A stretch of DNA of 64,000 nucleotides from Portunus trituberculatus (GCF_017591435.1 NC_059296.1:5742501-5806500); one strand, 5' to 3'; positions 1 through 13,573 are shown, counted from the first letter of the stretch. Notes: generated from the sequence alone by a model not told the origin. A program made the numbers and translations.

Positions 1-123
1 ACAAGTTTTTTTTTTTACTGTATGATTCATTTCTGGGATCCTTCACCAACTCTAACATTTTCTTATCCACATCTTCAAAGTTTACTTCGTGACGTCACAA
101 CGTAAATAAAGTCGCAAATCGAT

Positions 124-153
124 TGAACAAGACCAACATGTTGGTCTTGTTCA
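124..153. repeat. Perfect 30-bp palindrome
   Basis: The 14-base arm GAACAAGACCAACA is followed at once by its exact reverse complement, and one more T/A pair extends it on each side. There is no spacer, so it could extrude as a cruciform or be a dimer binding site. No element boundary is visible around it. Confidence 0.85.
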
Positions 154-230
154 GTCTAGGCCCGATATTCAGTCGGAACTCTACCGACTTGCAATTCCAG
201 TCGCAAATTGGTATGTGTGGACCGACCTTT

Positions 231-326
231 AAAGTCAGAGCTCGAGATACCACAAATTAGAGTCAGAGGTGGAAGTGCCACAATTCAAAGTCAGAACTGG
301 AGGTTCCACAAGCTAGAGTCAGATGG
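231..326. repeat. 28-bp tandem repeat, 3.4 units
   Basis: Units start at 231, 259, 287 and 315 (partial). Each begins with (A/G)AGTCAGA and carries a CCACAA block near its end. Divergence is moderate. It overlaps no convincing coding sequence; the short open frame that begins inside it is probably chance. Confidence 0.8.
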
Positions 327-836
327 ACTATGGCATGACGCATGAGGAAATGGCGCCACTTTCACAATTTGACAGGCGTGGCGTCACTTTCCTGCCACTT
401 GTCACTTTAATCCTGCTGGGGTCACCTCCTTTAGTGATGGTGGCGATGGCGTCACGTGGCAGGCCCTGGTGGCGCCCTGAGAAGGGACACAAGGCGCAGG
501 GACACAAAGCGAGGGAACACGAAGGACTAACTTTACATAATATAAAGGAACAAGAAGGAATCAATTAGAAAAGGAAGTGAGGACCTAAATCAATGATCAA
601 GAACGAAGAAGGGACACGAAGGAATTGATTAAAGCAGAGAGTGGGGATGATCACTCTTATGGTGGGGTACAAAATGAAACGAAAAGGAAGAAGGAGTTTA
701 CTTAAGAGAGATACGGACGTACACTACATAATGACAAGGAGCAAATGAACATCACATTAATGAAGCGTATAAAGAATTGCGGAGGTCTGCCGCCAGATGA
801 CATTGCAATCATTAACAACACTCAGCCTGCAGGTAC
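327..836. other. Unique DNA, no gene recognised
   Basis: The first part is GC-rich with many GTCAC-type words, then a purine-rich stretch follows. Short open frames exist on both strands, but none shows a domain or splice-bounded structure. Exons of gene 1 downstream of 2245 could lie here or beyond position 1; I found no clear phase-2 acceptor. Confidence 0.4.
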
Positions 837-860
837 TGTGTGTGTGTGTGTGTGTGTGTG

Positions 861-1152
861 TTTCAGTGTTTGATCTGCTGCAGTCTCTGACGAGACAGCC
901 AGACGTTACCCTACGAAACAAGCTCAGAGCTCATTATTTCCGATCTTCGGATAGGCCTGAGACCAGGCACACACCACACACCGGGACAACAAGGTCACAA
1001 CTCCTCGATTTACATCCCGTACCTACTCACTGCTAGGTGAACAGGGGCTACACGTGAAAGGAGACACACCCAAATATCTCCACCCGGCCGGGGAATCGAA
1101 CCCCGGTTCTCTGGCTTGTGAAGCCAGCGCTCTAACCACTGAGCTACCGGTG
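861..1152 (-). mobile_element. tRNA-derived SINE, family 1, copy A
   Basis: The tRNA-like head lies at 1081-1152 on the minus strand, with an A box (TAGCTCAGTGG), an anticodon arm whose loop TTCACAA reads CAC (Val), and a B box (GGTTCGATTCC). The body at 861-1080 is shared with the copies at 14911, 18503 and 44770. Both ends abut (GT)n microsatellites (837-860 and 1150-1166). Its head-proximal acceptor end has merged into the repeat. It is a Pol III-type retroposon, not a functional tRNA gene. Confidence 0.85.
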
Positions 1153-1398
1153 TGTGTGTGTGTGTTATAACGTTATTTAACAGAACAAAGATGAATTGAT
1201 TGATTAATTGCCTCATTAACTGATTAGGTGCTTTCACTGAAGGCCGCGAGACTACGCAGTGTGGGGGCGGCGTGCTGGATGGCGGGCCGGAGTGCCTGGA
1301 GACAAGAGCGAGGCGGCTAGCAACGGGGATAAAAACAGGTGGTCCCGGGCACTTCTTGTTAACATGAGCAGAAAAGGAAGAGGCAGGACAAGAGTGCG

Positions 1399-1400
1399 CG

Positions 1401-1448
<48 letters not shown>

Positions 1449-1461
1449 GACGACGACGATG

Positions 1462-1494
<33 letters not shown>

Positions 1495-1521
1495 GCAGCA
1501 GCAGCAGCAGAAGCAGCAGCA
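1399..1521. repeat. Compound microsatellite (CG)n(CA)n(GAC)n(CAA)n(CAG)n
   Basis: Five simple repeats sit back to back. Open frames on both strands across this stretch are repeat translation, not genes. Confidence 0.9.
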
Positions 1522-1539
1522 GCCTCACGCCGCGCAACA

Positions 1540-2240
1540 TTCAGTGAGCAACAGTGGACAGCGGACAGTGGTGCGCGCCATTGTCCAGCACTCCTGGGAT
1601 GAAGAGTCGTGTGGAGGTTTCATCGTACATCCTCCATCAACACTTTGGGTCTGCCAGGCCGGCGCGAGGCAGCGGGCCGTGCCATGGGAGGACCAGAACA
1701 GTGAATAATAGCAGAACTTATGTAAGTCGCAACGGAGTTCAGTGTGTACGTACGTAAGTGCGTGCGTGCGTACCATACGTGAAGCTTTGCAGTGCAGGTG
1801 GTAGTGGGACGAGGCTTAGCCTGGCACGGAGAGGGGCGCTGGGAGGATATGAGGGCAGGATGCGGGGCTGTGGGGACTTATCAGGATGTTGACATCATTA
1901 GATCACCCAGACCACTTCAGCAGGTGTGAAGACGACGCTCATAGGTCTAGGAGGCGTGTTGGCACAACCTGACAAAGCATAAGACCCCCCGCGGCACTCC
2001 TACGCAGCTAGTATTACCACCAGGCCGTGCATGGCTGGTGCAGGTCGCAGCCCCTCCTCCAGCAGGGAACAGGTTACCTCTCCCAAAGTTACAACCTTAC
2101 AGGGAGCGGCACCTCCGCCCTCTTGGCCATAGGGTGGAGGACCCATAGCACCAGGGAGGGGGCGGAGCCAGTGTCAAACAGTGGGGAGGGGGCGGAGTGC
2201 CTGCCACACCCAGTACTCGCAATACATAAATCTGAGCAGC
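1540..2240. other. GC-rich unique DNA beside a gene 1 exon
   Basis: This lies just downstream (minus strand) of the shared exon of gene 1, so it is probably intronic. 1554-1720 is GC-rich and open on both strands, but I see neither a phase-2 acceptor nor a recognisable domain there. Confidence 0.4.
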
Positions 2241-2244
2241 TTAC

Positions 2245-2691
2245 CTGATGATCTTCTTGCCGGAGGCACTGGTAGTGGCGCCGCCAGTATCGGAGACCTC
2301 CGAGTCTCTGCGGCCGGGGTTCCTGGCTATGGGCGAGGGCGGCGAGGGGGCGGGCCAGGTGGGAGAGTCGGGCGTCACCACTGTAGGGGCGGTGGAGGGC
2401 GTGAGGAGAGCGGTGGTCTCTGGGTAGCCTTCCTCCTCCTCCTCAGTGAAGTTTGCGTTGGCAGTGTTCTCAGGGGTGTTAGGAGGCATGTCTGGGGCAG
2501 TCTGCTGCTCCTCTGCTTGGTTCTCCAGCTGCTGCTGCTGCTGCTGCTCTTGGTCCCCTTCCTGCTGGGTGGGCGGCGGGTCTTCCGGCACCTCGATCTT
2601 ACAAGGCACGATGGGGTGCTTGCGCAGGATGGTGAAGGGGAGCGTCCCCTTCAATAGTGGCGTATCCAGCTTGGCCGGTAGTGAAGACGCT
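2245..2691 (-). CDS. Gene 1, shared internal exon (unrecognised protein)
   Basis: This minus-strand internal exon is 447 nt. The proposed acceptor is CCTGTAG before 2691 and the donor is CATCAG/GTAAGC after 2245, a good consensus. Read with one base completing the incoming codon, it is open for 148 codons and leaves two bases over, so it is a phase 2-2 exon. The product starts ASSLPAKLDTPLLKG and continues with a short ordered-looking stretch containing LRKHPIVPCKIEVPEDPPP. A Gln/Glu-rich run, a Glu run and a Pro/Thr/Ser-rich tail ending SGKKIIR follow. There is no signal peptide, membrane segment or domain I recognise; the later part looks disordered. An upstream in-frame extension (to 2804) is open but contains repeat-like DNA, and other acceptors there would not match the phase of the candidate first exons. 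The function is unknown. Being coding is fairly sure; the exact 5' border is less so. Confidence 0.6.
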
Positions 2692-3202
2692 CTACAGGGC
2701 TCACACTGCCAGGGGTCCGTCCAGCCTCTTCCTCCTTGCAGCAGCGGCAACACAAACAAACACACATATAAACACGTACGCTCTGTCTCCGTCAGGGCAA
2801 GCAAACACCACGCAGCTCACACCACCACGAGTCTGGAGGCGCACACCGACGACCTCCTCCCGACCAGTGTCCGTAATGACTCCACTAGCGCAGTGAGGGA
2901 GGCGAGCACCTCGCTGTGTCCATTACTGGCGTGCGGAGCGAAGCGGAGGTGGTGGCGGGCAGGTGGACAGCGGGCGAGTGTGAGGCTGCCAGTCCACCTA
3001 GACTTCACTTGTGTCTTCCACCCTTCACCATGGCCCGTCCCTCCATCCCACCACCGCTCCCCCCGTCACGTGCCGCCCTGCCTCTCCCTCCCTATCGAAG
3101 ACTTCATCCCCCACTCCTCGCATCCCCCAGCAGTCATCACGAGACAAAACGACGTCTCCTCCAAGACGACGACGAAAGATACCACAACATGAGTGAGAGA
3201 CG

Positions 3203-3348
3203 GGTGGTGGTGGTGGTGGTGGTGGGAAGGAAGATCGTAGTGATAAGGACAATTAAGATGACAGTGGTGGTGGTGATGGTGGTGGTGACAGAAAATATTA
3301 ATAACGATGATAGATGTATAGGAGTAGTAGTAGTAGTAGTAGTAGTAG

Positions 3349-3386
<38 letters not shown>
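3203..3386. repeat. Trinucleotide repeats (GGT)n, (GTA)n, (GTT)n
   Basis: Short (GGT)n near 3203 and a longer (AGT)n to (GTT)n run at 3330-3386 end directly at the fold-back element starting at 3389. Confidence 0.85.
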
Positions 3387-3388
3387 CG

Positions 3389-4580
<1,192 letters not shown>

Positions 4581-4587
4581 GAAAACT

Positions 4588-4654
4588 TAGTAGTAGTAGT
4601 AGTAGTAGTAGTAGTAATGGCGGCGGCGGGGGTGGTGGTGGTGCTAATAATAAC

Positions 4655-4712
<58 letters not shown>

Positions 4713-4723
4713 CCACACTATAG

Positions 4724-4757
<34 letters not shown>
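4588..4757. repeat. (AGT)n and (CT)n microsatellites at the LINE 5' edge
   Basis: (AGT)n runs at 4588-4616 and 4650-4712, then (CT)n at 4725-4757. LINE homology begins right after the CT run, so the 5' truncation point is inside or next to the repeat. Confidence 0.9.
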
Positions 4758-4759
<2 letters not shown>

Positions 4760-6344
4760 ACCTGCTAGTGATCCTTTTGAGTCTTTTTTACCAGATCCTG
4801 TACCTTTTTCATTTTTTCTAAAGCCAACCTCAGAAAAAGAAATTTCCCAAGTTATAAAATATATCAAAATAACATCTCCTGGTTTTGATGATATTGATAT
4901 AAAAGTTATTCAGGAATGCAGCGATGAAATATCTCCAATTCTAAAACTCATTGTAAATAAGTGTTTTAGGGAAGGATGTTTTCCAAAAAAAATTACAAAT
5001 AGCCCAAATTATTCCCATACACAAAAAAGGGGATAAATCTAATCATGCAAATTACAGGCCTGTTTCAATTCTATCAAGTTTTAGTAAAATCATAGAAAAA
5101 CTTTTTGCCATAAGGCTAAGTGATTACTTCACCAAATTTTCATTATTAACGCAGTGTCAGTATGGGTTCAGGCCAAAATATTCTACCGAATTGGCTATAC
5201 ATGAACTTACTCAAAACATCTATAAAACATTAGATAATAAGCAGTTTCAAATCACAGTTCTTTGTGATTTAAGTAAAGCTTTTGACACTGTATCGCACAA
5301 TATTTTGCTACAAAAATTAAATAATTATGGTGTTCACAGGGGAAAGCAAATGATTTTTTGAGAAGCTATTTGAGTTTCAGAAACCAATAAACAGTATACA
5401 ATAATGATTCATCTTCTTTTAAACAAGTCCGCTATGGGGTTCCACAGGGGTCAATTCTGGGACCATTGCTATTTTTAATATATATAAACGATATGGTACT
5501 TATTAGTTCAAAATTCAAATTTTTGTTGTTTGCTGACGATACCACAATATTCATTCAAGGACAAAATATCAATGAAATGATAATTACACTCAATAGTGAA
5601 TTGATAAAGTTATCAAATTGGCTAAAAAGCAATCAACTGACAATTAATGTGTCTAAAACATTTTACATGGTATCAAGTCGCACAAATATTGATTTAGATA
5701 ACATAGATATTAAGATAGAAGATAATGTAATAAACAGAGTAAGTCATATAAAATTTTTGGGAGTAATCATTGATGAAAGGTTGTCATGGAAGCCACATAT
5801 CTTGAGTGTATGTACTAGAATATCACAAATGACGGAGTTTTATATAGGATACGAAATTGCTTGCCCTCAGAAAGTATCAGAATGGTGTACCTTTCCATTG
5901 TTTATCCTCATCTATTGTATTGTTCTGCTATATGGGGAGGCGCATTTATAACACTTATAGACTATTTATTTACTGCTCAAAAGAAAATTATACGAATTGT
6001 GTATTTTAAGCCAAAATTCGAACATACAAACCCTCTCTTTCATGATCATAAACTTATAAAACTCCCGGATATTATTCTTTTACAAACTTGTATATTTGTG
6101 TTCAAATCTCTATACATTTTTCCTGTAACACACAACTTTTGAGTTTCCCTCACATAATATTAACACAAGAAGACCAATGGATTTAAAGATACCCCAGTGT
6201 AGAACTGTTCATGACCAACGAAGTGTTAGTGTGAGAGGCGTGTGGAATTGGAATAACCTTCATCAAGACATTAAATCCATAAATTCTATTAATTTATTTA
6301 AAACAAAAATAGAATCTTCTATATTTGTTAAATATGAAGGCTGA
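4758..6344 (+). pseudogene. LINE reverse transcriptase, frameshifted
   Basis: The RT domain can be followed across three frames. In order: a PVSILSSFSKIIEKL block, YGFRP, then LCDLSKAFDTVSH (motif A with catalytic Asp). Next come YGVPQGSILGPLLFLIYIND, the FADDT catalytic box near 5536, NWLKSNQLTIN, FLGVIID, and a C-terminal VRGVWNWNNL block near 6232. Frame breaks occur at an A-run near 4985, near 5340-5390 (with an in-frame stop), near 5838 and near 6140. No intact product is possible, so this is a dead copy. It copied RNA into DNA by target-primed reverse transcription when active (family knowledge). Confidence 0.85.
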
Positions 6345-6787
6345 ATTATATAATGATTACGTTTACATGCTTGTGTGCACATGATAATATGTCAAATTTG
6401 TTTGTAATGTATGTGCGTATATATGAAGTATTTATGTATACATGTTAACATCTATGTAGTTATGTACGTAGGCGTCTATAGATGTGTATTTCCATGCATA
6501 TACTTATGGGTATGGGTGTGTGCTGGTGGGTTTGTATAAGCATACCCATATATCCGTAGTTTATGCGGATATATGGATATGGTTGTTTGTGTTTCTTTAT
6601 ACATTCAGATAATTATGGAGTATATACAAAAGCTCTTAGTGTAACACTGGCGTGTATTTTTTTTTTTTTTTTTTAGGTAATTCAACCGGTCTGTAAAAGC
6701 CGCAGCTTAACAGACCTGGCCTGATTAATGCTATTATATCCATCTTATGTAAATATACTTAAAAAAAAGTTAAAGGTCAATAAAGAT

Positions 6788-6817
<30 letters not shown>
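4758..6817 (+). mobile_element. 5'-truncated Jockey-type non-LTR retrotransposon
   Basis: The element keeps the reverse transcriptase and 3' end only. A roughly 450-bp 3' UTR follows the stop at about 6342, with an AATAAA at about 6779 and a terminal (AATC)n tail at about 6788-6817. The endonuclease and ORF1 are missing, which is the usual outcome of 5' truncation. Closest by motif style to the Jockey/CR1 group of LINEs; clade not settled. Confidence 0.85.
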
Positions 6818-6851
<34 letters not shown>

Positions 6852-6904
6852 AAAACAGTCTCTTTCACATGTATTACATCTTGTGAATAAAAGTTAAGAA
6901 TCAG

Positions 6905-7620
<716 letters not shown>

Positions 7621-7621
7621 A

Positions 7622-7836
7622 CCCTTTCATTACTGGAACGTATTTTTTATTATAAGTTTTGGGTATGATTAGACGATTTGATTGACATTAGGAAGGGTCT
7701 ATGGGGGGGGGTCAGAAGATTAGTGACAAGAGTCTTCACTATTCTAATTCCCACGTATGTTTTTTGAAGCTGTAAAAATTCACCAAATAAAAAGCTGAAT
7801 AAATATGAAAACGTGTCCTGGTACTTAAGAGGTTAA
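7622..7836 (+). mobile_element. TTAA MITE, copy 1
   Basis: This matches the copies at 17199, 28665 and 30504 over about 200 bp, including the words GATTAGACGATTT and AGTCTTCACTATTCTAATTC. The right end reads TGGTACTTAAGAGG followed by TTAA (7833-7836); the left TTAA is not preserved. Like the others it has no coding capacity. Confidence 0.75.
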
Positions 7837-7996
7837 AAGATTAGACAAATTTCTGGGTGAGGATGATGGCTGGGAATAGACAGAGGTATTGGATAAAGAG
7901 AGTGACTCGTGTGGGCTTAACGACTTCTTGCGCTTCACTTGTTTTCCTGTGTGTTTGTTCTTGCGATCTGGCCAGTATTTTCAAGCTTGTGATGCT

Positions 7997-8800
<804 letters not shown>

Positions 8801-8840
8801 GGAGAGAGAAATAACTCTGGCGAGGGAAGAGAGAAACCAG

Positions 8841-8946
8841 TCCTCCTCCTCCTCCTCCTCCTCCTCCTCCTTTTTTTTTGTAGATCTTATTCTTGGGCGG
8901 TAAATATTTTCGTTGTTGTTGTTGTTTTTGGTAGTGGTGGTGATAA

Positions 8947-9005
<59 letters not shown>

Positions 9006-9027
9006 CCAGAAGTAGCACTGTAGTAAT

Positions 9028-9112
<85 letters not shown>

Positions 9113-9135
9113 ATGTTTTTTTACCTCTGTATTCA

Positions 9136-9185
<50 letters not shown>

Positions 9186-9254
9186 ACGCACTGATCCCTA
9201 CACATTGAGCATTGAAGTTTCCTGGGATGAGACATAGCGGTATTCTCTCTCTCT

Positions 9255-9318
<64 letters not shown>
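8841..9318. repeat. Microsatellite cluster (CCT),(AGT),(TC),(GT),(CT)
   Basis: Five arrays in under 500 bp: (CCT)n 8841-8870, (AGT)n 8948-9005, (TC)n 9032-9108, (GT)n 9138-9184 and (CT)n 9245-9317. Open frames across them are artefacts. Confidence 0.9.
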
Positions 9319-9321
<3 letters not shown>

Positions 9322-9670
9322 GATAATTTTGCTCCTCCGAGAATGAGAAACTATTTAGAGACAAACAGTACAAAAATAAAGATTAATAAATTCATAAATA
9401 ATAACCGTGGGAGAACAGCCTGACCACCACCATCACTGTCACCACCACCACCACCATCAACCACTCTATCCGCTTGGTACACGACACGACACAACGCATA
9501 GCTACACTGATGACACCGCCCTGCAAACCACCCAAACCAGACACCCCATCACGCACCACTCACTCCAAGATCAAAACCGAGGCAAAGAGTGGAGACAAGG
9601 AAATATAAAGGCAGAGTAAAGACAAGGCAATACAAAGGCCGAGTCAAGACAAGGCAATACAACGATAAAT

Positions 9671-10420
9671 ACTTCTTCTTCTCACTTTCTCATCTTTTCC
9701 TCATCTTCCTCACCCTCCTTCAGTATTTTCTTCCTCACTTTCCTATCGATCCTCTTATTGTTTCTTTCATAATTTTTTGTTTCATTTTTCCTTCAATTGT
9801 TCTTAATTACTTCTTCTCACTTGCTCATCATCTTTTCCTTACCTTCCTCACCTTCCTTTTTTTTTTTTTATCTCCTCACTTTCCTATCCATCGCCTTACT
9901 GTTTCTTTCATACTTCTCATTTTCCTTCAATTCCTCCTAATTACTTCTTACCTTTACTTTCTCATCATTTTTCTCACCCTCTTTCAATTTTTCCTCACTT
10001 TCCTATCCATCACCTTACTTTTCCCTTCATATTTTTCATTTTTCCTTCAATTTCTCTACAACAATAATTACTTCTTACTCTCACTTTCTCATCATTTTCC
10101 TCATCCTCCTTTAATTTTTTCTCCTCACTTTCCTATCCATCACCTTCCTTTTCCTTTCATATTTTTCATTTTTTCTTCAATTCCTCTTACCTACTTTCCC
10201 CTCAAATATCGCTAAAGACTAGGGGAATACAATACAATAACAATTACTTCCTCCCCTCACTTTCTCGTCATCTTCCTCACCCTCCTTCAATTTTCTCTCC
10301 CTTTCCTATAGATCCTTTTATTTTTACTTTCATATTCCTAATTTTTCCTTACATTCATCTTACTTTTCCCCTATTTCAAATATCGTTCAGGACTAGATAG
10401 AGAGAATACAACAATAATTT
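9671..10420 (+). repeat. Pyrimidine-rich satellite, five units
   Basis: Units begin with ACTTCTTCTCAC-like words at 9671, 9809, 9943, 10070 and 10246. Each contains CTCACTTTCCTATCCATC and CATTTTTCCTTCAATT. Period is about 127-138 bp for the shorter units and about 175 for the longer one, which includes AAATATCG..AAGACTAG and GAATACAA. A 208-codon open frame across it is repeat translation with no stops because the strand is C/T-only. Confidence 0.75.
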
Positions 10421-10437
10421 TTTTCCACCATTACTAC

Positions 10438-10438
<1 letters not shown>

Positions 10439-10494
<56 letters not shown>
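10439..10494. repeat. (CA)n microsatellite
   Basis: A pure CA run of about 54 bp follows the satellite array. Confidence 0.95.
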
Positions 10495-10496
<2 letters not shown>

Positions 10497-10499
10497 CCA

Positions 10500-11045
10500 C
10501 TCCTAAACATACTTACACACAGCCACACATTATGCCAGATTACATAACATCCATACAAGGGCCCATGCACGCTTACATAAGTACATCAAGGCACGCTCGC
10601 ACACATGCATAAACATCCACAGGTATTCATAAACCCCAACACTCTAACTACGCAAATACAGGGGGGCCAAACATCAATAATAGTAAATGTATGGAGGTTT
10701 CAAGACATTTATATGTTTCTTTTGGCTAACTCTTTCGGACCTGCAAGAGGACTGGCAACTAAGTGGGTCATTTTCTTATTTGTTGTTGCCCATGGCCAAC
10801 TTTCCCTCTCTTACATAAAAAGTGGTCCGATTAATAACACGGACCAAAGTGTTGAAGTGAGGTGAGGTGGGTGGCCAAACATTAATGTACGAGTACTGGA
10901 ACACCGAGAGAAAGGGACGAGAGGCGAGTGTTCCGGGCCGCTTCTGTCACTCCTCGGGGATTGGAGAGCCAACACTGACCTCGGCCATTATGGTAATCGA
11001 GCATCACTATGTAATGTGTACCCTCCACGCCGCTCCAGCAGAACT
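10500..11045. other. Unique DNA, no gene recognised
   Basis: Open frames of 64-86 codons exist on the plus strand, but none has a domain or splice signals that I can support. Confidence 0.4.
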
Positions 11046-11207
11046 GCGTGATGGGACGCTGAGAGCCGTGCACCTGTGACTGCCCTGTGCACGAGACACT
11101 GACCACCACCACCATCGTTTTTATCTGCGTGATGGGACGCTGTGAGCCGTGCACCTGTGACTGCCCTCTGCACCAGACACTGACCACCACCACCATCGTC
11201 TTTATCA
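11046..11207. repeat. 81-bp tandem duplication
   Basis: Two units, 11046-11126 and 11127-11207, both start GCGTGATGGGACGCTG and end in ACCATCG plus a T-rich word. Only a few mismatches separate them, so the duplication is recent. It contains (ACC)n but the rest is unique sequence. Confidence 0.85.
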
Positions 11208-11582
11208 TTATCAGGTCTGCTCCATTTTGTTGCCTTCGGCCAATACTCCACGTACATGAAAATAAAAAGTTGAATATATGGATGGTGGTGATGATAGGTG
11301 GTGTAGGTATAAGCAACTTTTATAGAGCAATTCCCACGCGTAGCGTCTCTCGTGTGTTGAAGGTTCTTACGAGGAAGGCAATGCATGGGGATGGTAGATG
11401 AATGGATAAACTCAGTAATCAGGTTGTGAGTGTTGAACCTTTAGAAAGAGTTTAAAAGGACTGGTACGTGTATGCCTGCTGGCTTCTTGCAGTTCCCTTC
11501 AGTGTGGAGCACTTATAATTAGTTGCATGTCCCCTTGACTCAGAGCACGGCACACAGGGTTCTGAGGTGTGGCAATGTACGA

Positions 11583-11654
<72 letters not shown>
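11583..11654. repeat. (TA)n microsatellite
   Basis: About 70 bp of pure TA lies about 40 bp downstream of the donor of the short first exon of gene 1. Confidence 0.95.
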
Positions 11655-11656
<2 letters not shown>

Positions 11657-11696
11657 TACTATATACATACGTATCCTACTGCAGGTAGGTACTCAC

Positions 11697-11833
11697 TCCT
11701 CGGTGTCTTCAGGCGATATGTGTGAGGTGCCCGGCACAGGCACGTCATAATACCGAACCGCCCTCACCCCGGGCAGCCGCTTGGGACAAATGGTGACCTC
11801 CGTGACCTTGGTGACTGGACGAGGGCTGGCCAT
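11697..11833 (-). CDS. Gene 1, alternative first coding exon C
   Basis: This minus-strand exon has an ATG at 11833-11831 and a strong donor GAGGA/GTGAGT after 11697. It encodes 45 complete codons plus two bases (phase 2). The peptide begins MASPRPVTKVTEVTICPKRL, contains VRYYDVPVPG and ends EDTEE. There is no signal peptide or membrane segment. The phase matches the acceptor proposed for the shared exon at 2691, as do the other two candidate first exons. A (GT)n repeat (11925-11970) and (CA)n lie upstream, so the promoter would have to be repeat-interrupted. The longer open frames upstream of the ATG are translations of those repeats, which is why I start at this Met. I do not recognise the family. 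The main alternative is that it belongs to a separate gene nested in an intron. Confidence 0.55.
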
Positions 11834-11919
11834 GACACACACACACACACACATACACACAGACAGACACACACGTGCGCCCAAACACACGCCAGCCGCA
11901 CACTGACTACTGATCGTCT

Positions 11920-11973
<54 letters not shown>

Positions 11974-12491
11974 CAAACGTCGCCAGGCTAGTTTTCAGTT
12001 CCCACAGAAGGGATTGTCTCACAAGTCTCCTCCTCCTCCTCCTCCTCCTCCTCCATTTCTAATTTCTCTGCCTCCTGTCATGCAGTCTCAGGAAAGTGTG
12101 CTGTTATTGCAGGCATTTCTAAGAACCAGTCAAGGCACAATACAGACTGGCGGGTATTGTAAAAACTGCAATGTAAATGACGAGTATGTGTCAATGAATG
12201 TGTGGTGAGGTGGGCAGGGCCAGTGTGTGGTTGTGGGTGTGGCCAGGGCGGGGTGTCACGTTACACAGCCACCGCCGCTGCGTCCCTTCCCTTCGCGGCT
12301 TAATGCTTTCTCCGTAGCCTAGTCCATCGTCCATCAGTTCGCACAATCCGCAAGACGCCACCATCTCTACCCGTGGCAGTCCATTTGTAAAGCATTCCTG
12401 TCTGTTTCCACTTGTCATTCACATTCATACATCTGTCCAATCCTTGGAAGCGTCCCACTAACTCCAAACTTATAGTCTGTTTGATGTATAT

Positions 12492-12800
12492 GTTACACCC
12501 CGTTTGTGAAATTGCCCATTTCATGAAATGGGCAAACCCAATTCTTGAAATGAACCTAACCTAACCTAACCTAACCTATCCTAACCTAACCTATTTAACC
12601 TAACCTAACTAACCCAATTCATGAAATGTGCAATGGAGTGGCCATTTCATGAAATGGTTAGGTTAGGTTAGGTTAGGTGAGGTGAGGTGAGGTGAGGTGA
12701 GGTGAGGTGAGGTGAGGTGAGGTTAGGTTAGGTTAGGTTCATTTCATGAATTGGGTTTGCCCATTTCATGAAATGGGCAACTTCACAAACGGGGTGTAAC
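12492..12800. mobile_element. Fold-back element enclosing TTAGG-type repeats
   Basis: The two ends are inverted copies starting GTTACACCCCGTTTGTGAA and running about 60 bp inward. Each arm contains its own small palindrome CCCATTTCATGAAATGGG. Between them lie CCTAA repeats (about 12553-12610), a further ATTTCATGAAAT copy, and TTAGG changing to repeated GGTGA and back to TTAGG (about 12655-12740). Flanking ATAT on both sides could be the target duplication. No coding capacity. Confidence 0.8.
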
Positions 12801-13385
12801 ATATATACGCACTGATTGCCGAATTGTTCCATGCACCACCACTCCCTCTAAGAACCCAGCAAAGAAGACGAATTAGATACACATTAGAAATTCGGTCAAA
12901 ACTAGGGAACAATGATGATACTGTGGCTAATATCTTGTCCGCTTATCAGTATGCCATTACCGCCTCCATCACTAAGTTTGTCACCACGGCACCACATTAC
13001 GGAGTACCAGCGATACCTTACCTACCCCGACCACCTCCCTAGCTCCCTCTCCTTCCCCGCCGCTCGTCTCCCTATGTTGTGTCTTGTTCTATTCTGTCCT
13101 GCTGGCTGCCACTGCCACTGCAACCACTAGTGGTGGGCAAGTTCCGGTACCAGTACCGGTAATACCGGTACTAGCCTTAACGGTACTTAACCGGTAAAAT
13201 TTCCTTACCGGTAAGTAGCCGAAACGGTACTCAGCGTGGAGGCGGCTCAAGGCGAGCGGTGATCGGTAAGACGGTAACATTGAGTCATTCTCACTCTCGG
13301 TACTGCTCCACACTGGTACAGGCTGGCTGCCCTGGCGCGTCGGCGCGGTCTCGTTGGCTCGGCGAAACGCGTCTGTACTGGTACG

Positions 13386-13489
13386 ACTGAATTACTATTA
13401 CTACTATTACTACTACTACAACTGCTGCTATTACTACTATTACTACTACTACTACTGCTGCTATTACTACTATTACTACTACTACTACA

Positions 13490-13572
<83 letters not shown>

Positions 13573-13573
13573 A
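13386..13573. repeat. (TAC)n/(TAT)n trinucleotide array, about 188 bp
   Basis: The array lies inside the hAT-like element, with scattered TGC and AAC interruptions in the first half and pure ACT/TAC repeats after. Its poly-Val, poly-Ser and poly-Tyr frames are artefacts. Confidence 0.9.

Noticed and set aside
1081..1152. Functional tRNA-Val genes (here and at 14509, 15113, 18503, 44693, 44983)
   Set aside because: Each is joined to a shared body of about 220 bp, acceptor ends are degraded or merged with CA repeats, and one copy has a broken anticodon loop. They are SINE heads.
1554..1757. Possible exon in GC-rich DNA, open on both strands
   Set aside because: No acceptor/donor pair in a matching phase and no recognisable motif.
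9589..10215. 208-codon Phe/Leu/Ser-rich frame resembling a membrane protein
   Set aside because: It lies wholly in a C/T-rich tandem satellite. The apparent hydrophobic segments are TTC/CTT codons repeated with the unit.
12553..12740. True telomere or subtelomere
   Set aside because: The TTAGG tracts are short, degenerate and enclosed by inverted arms, with unique and repetitive DNA on both sides.
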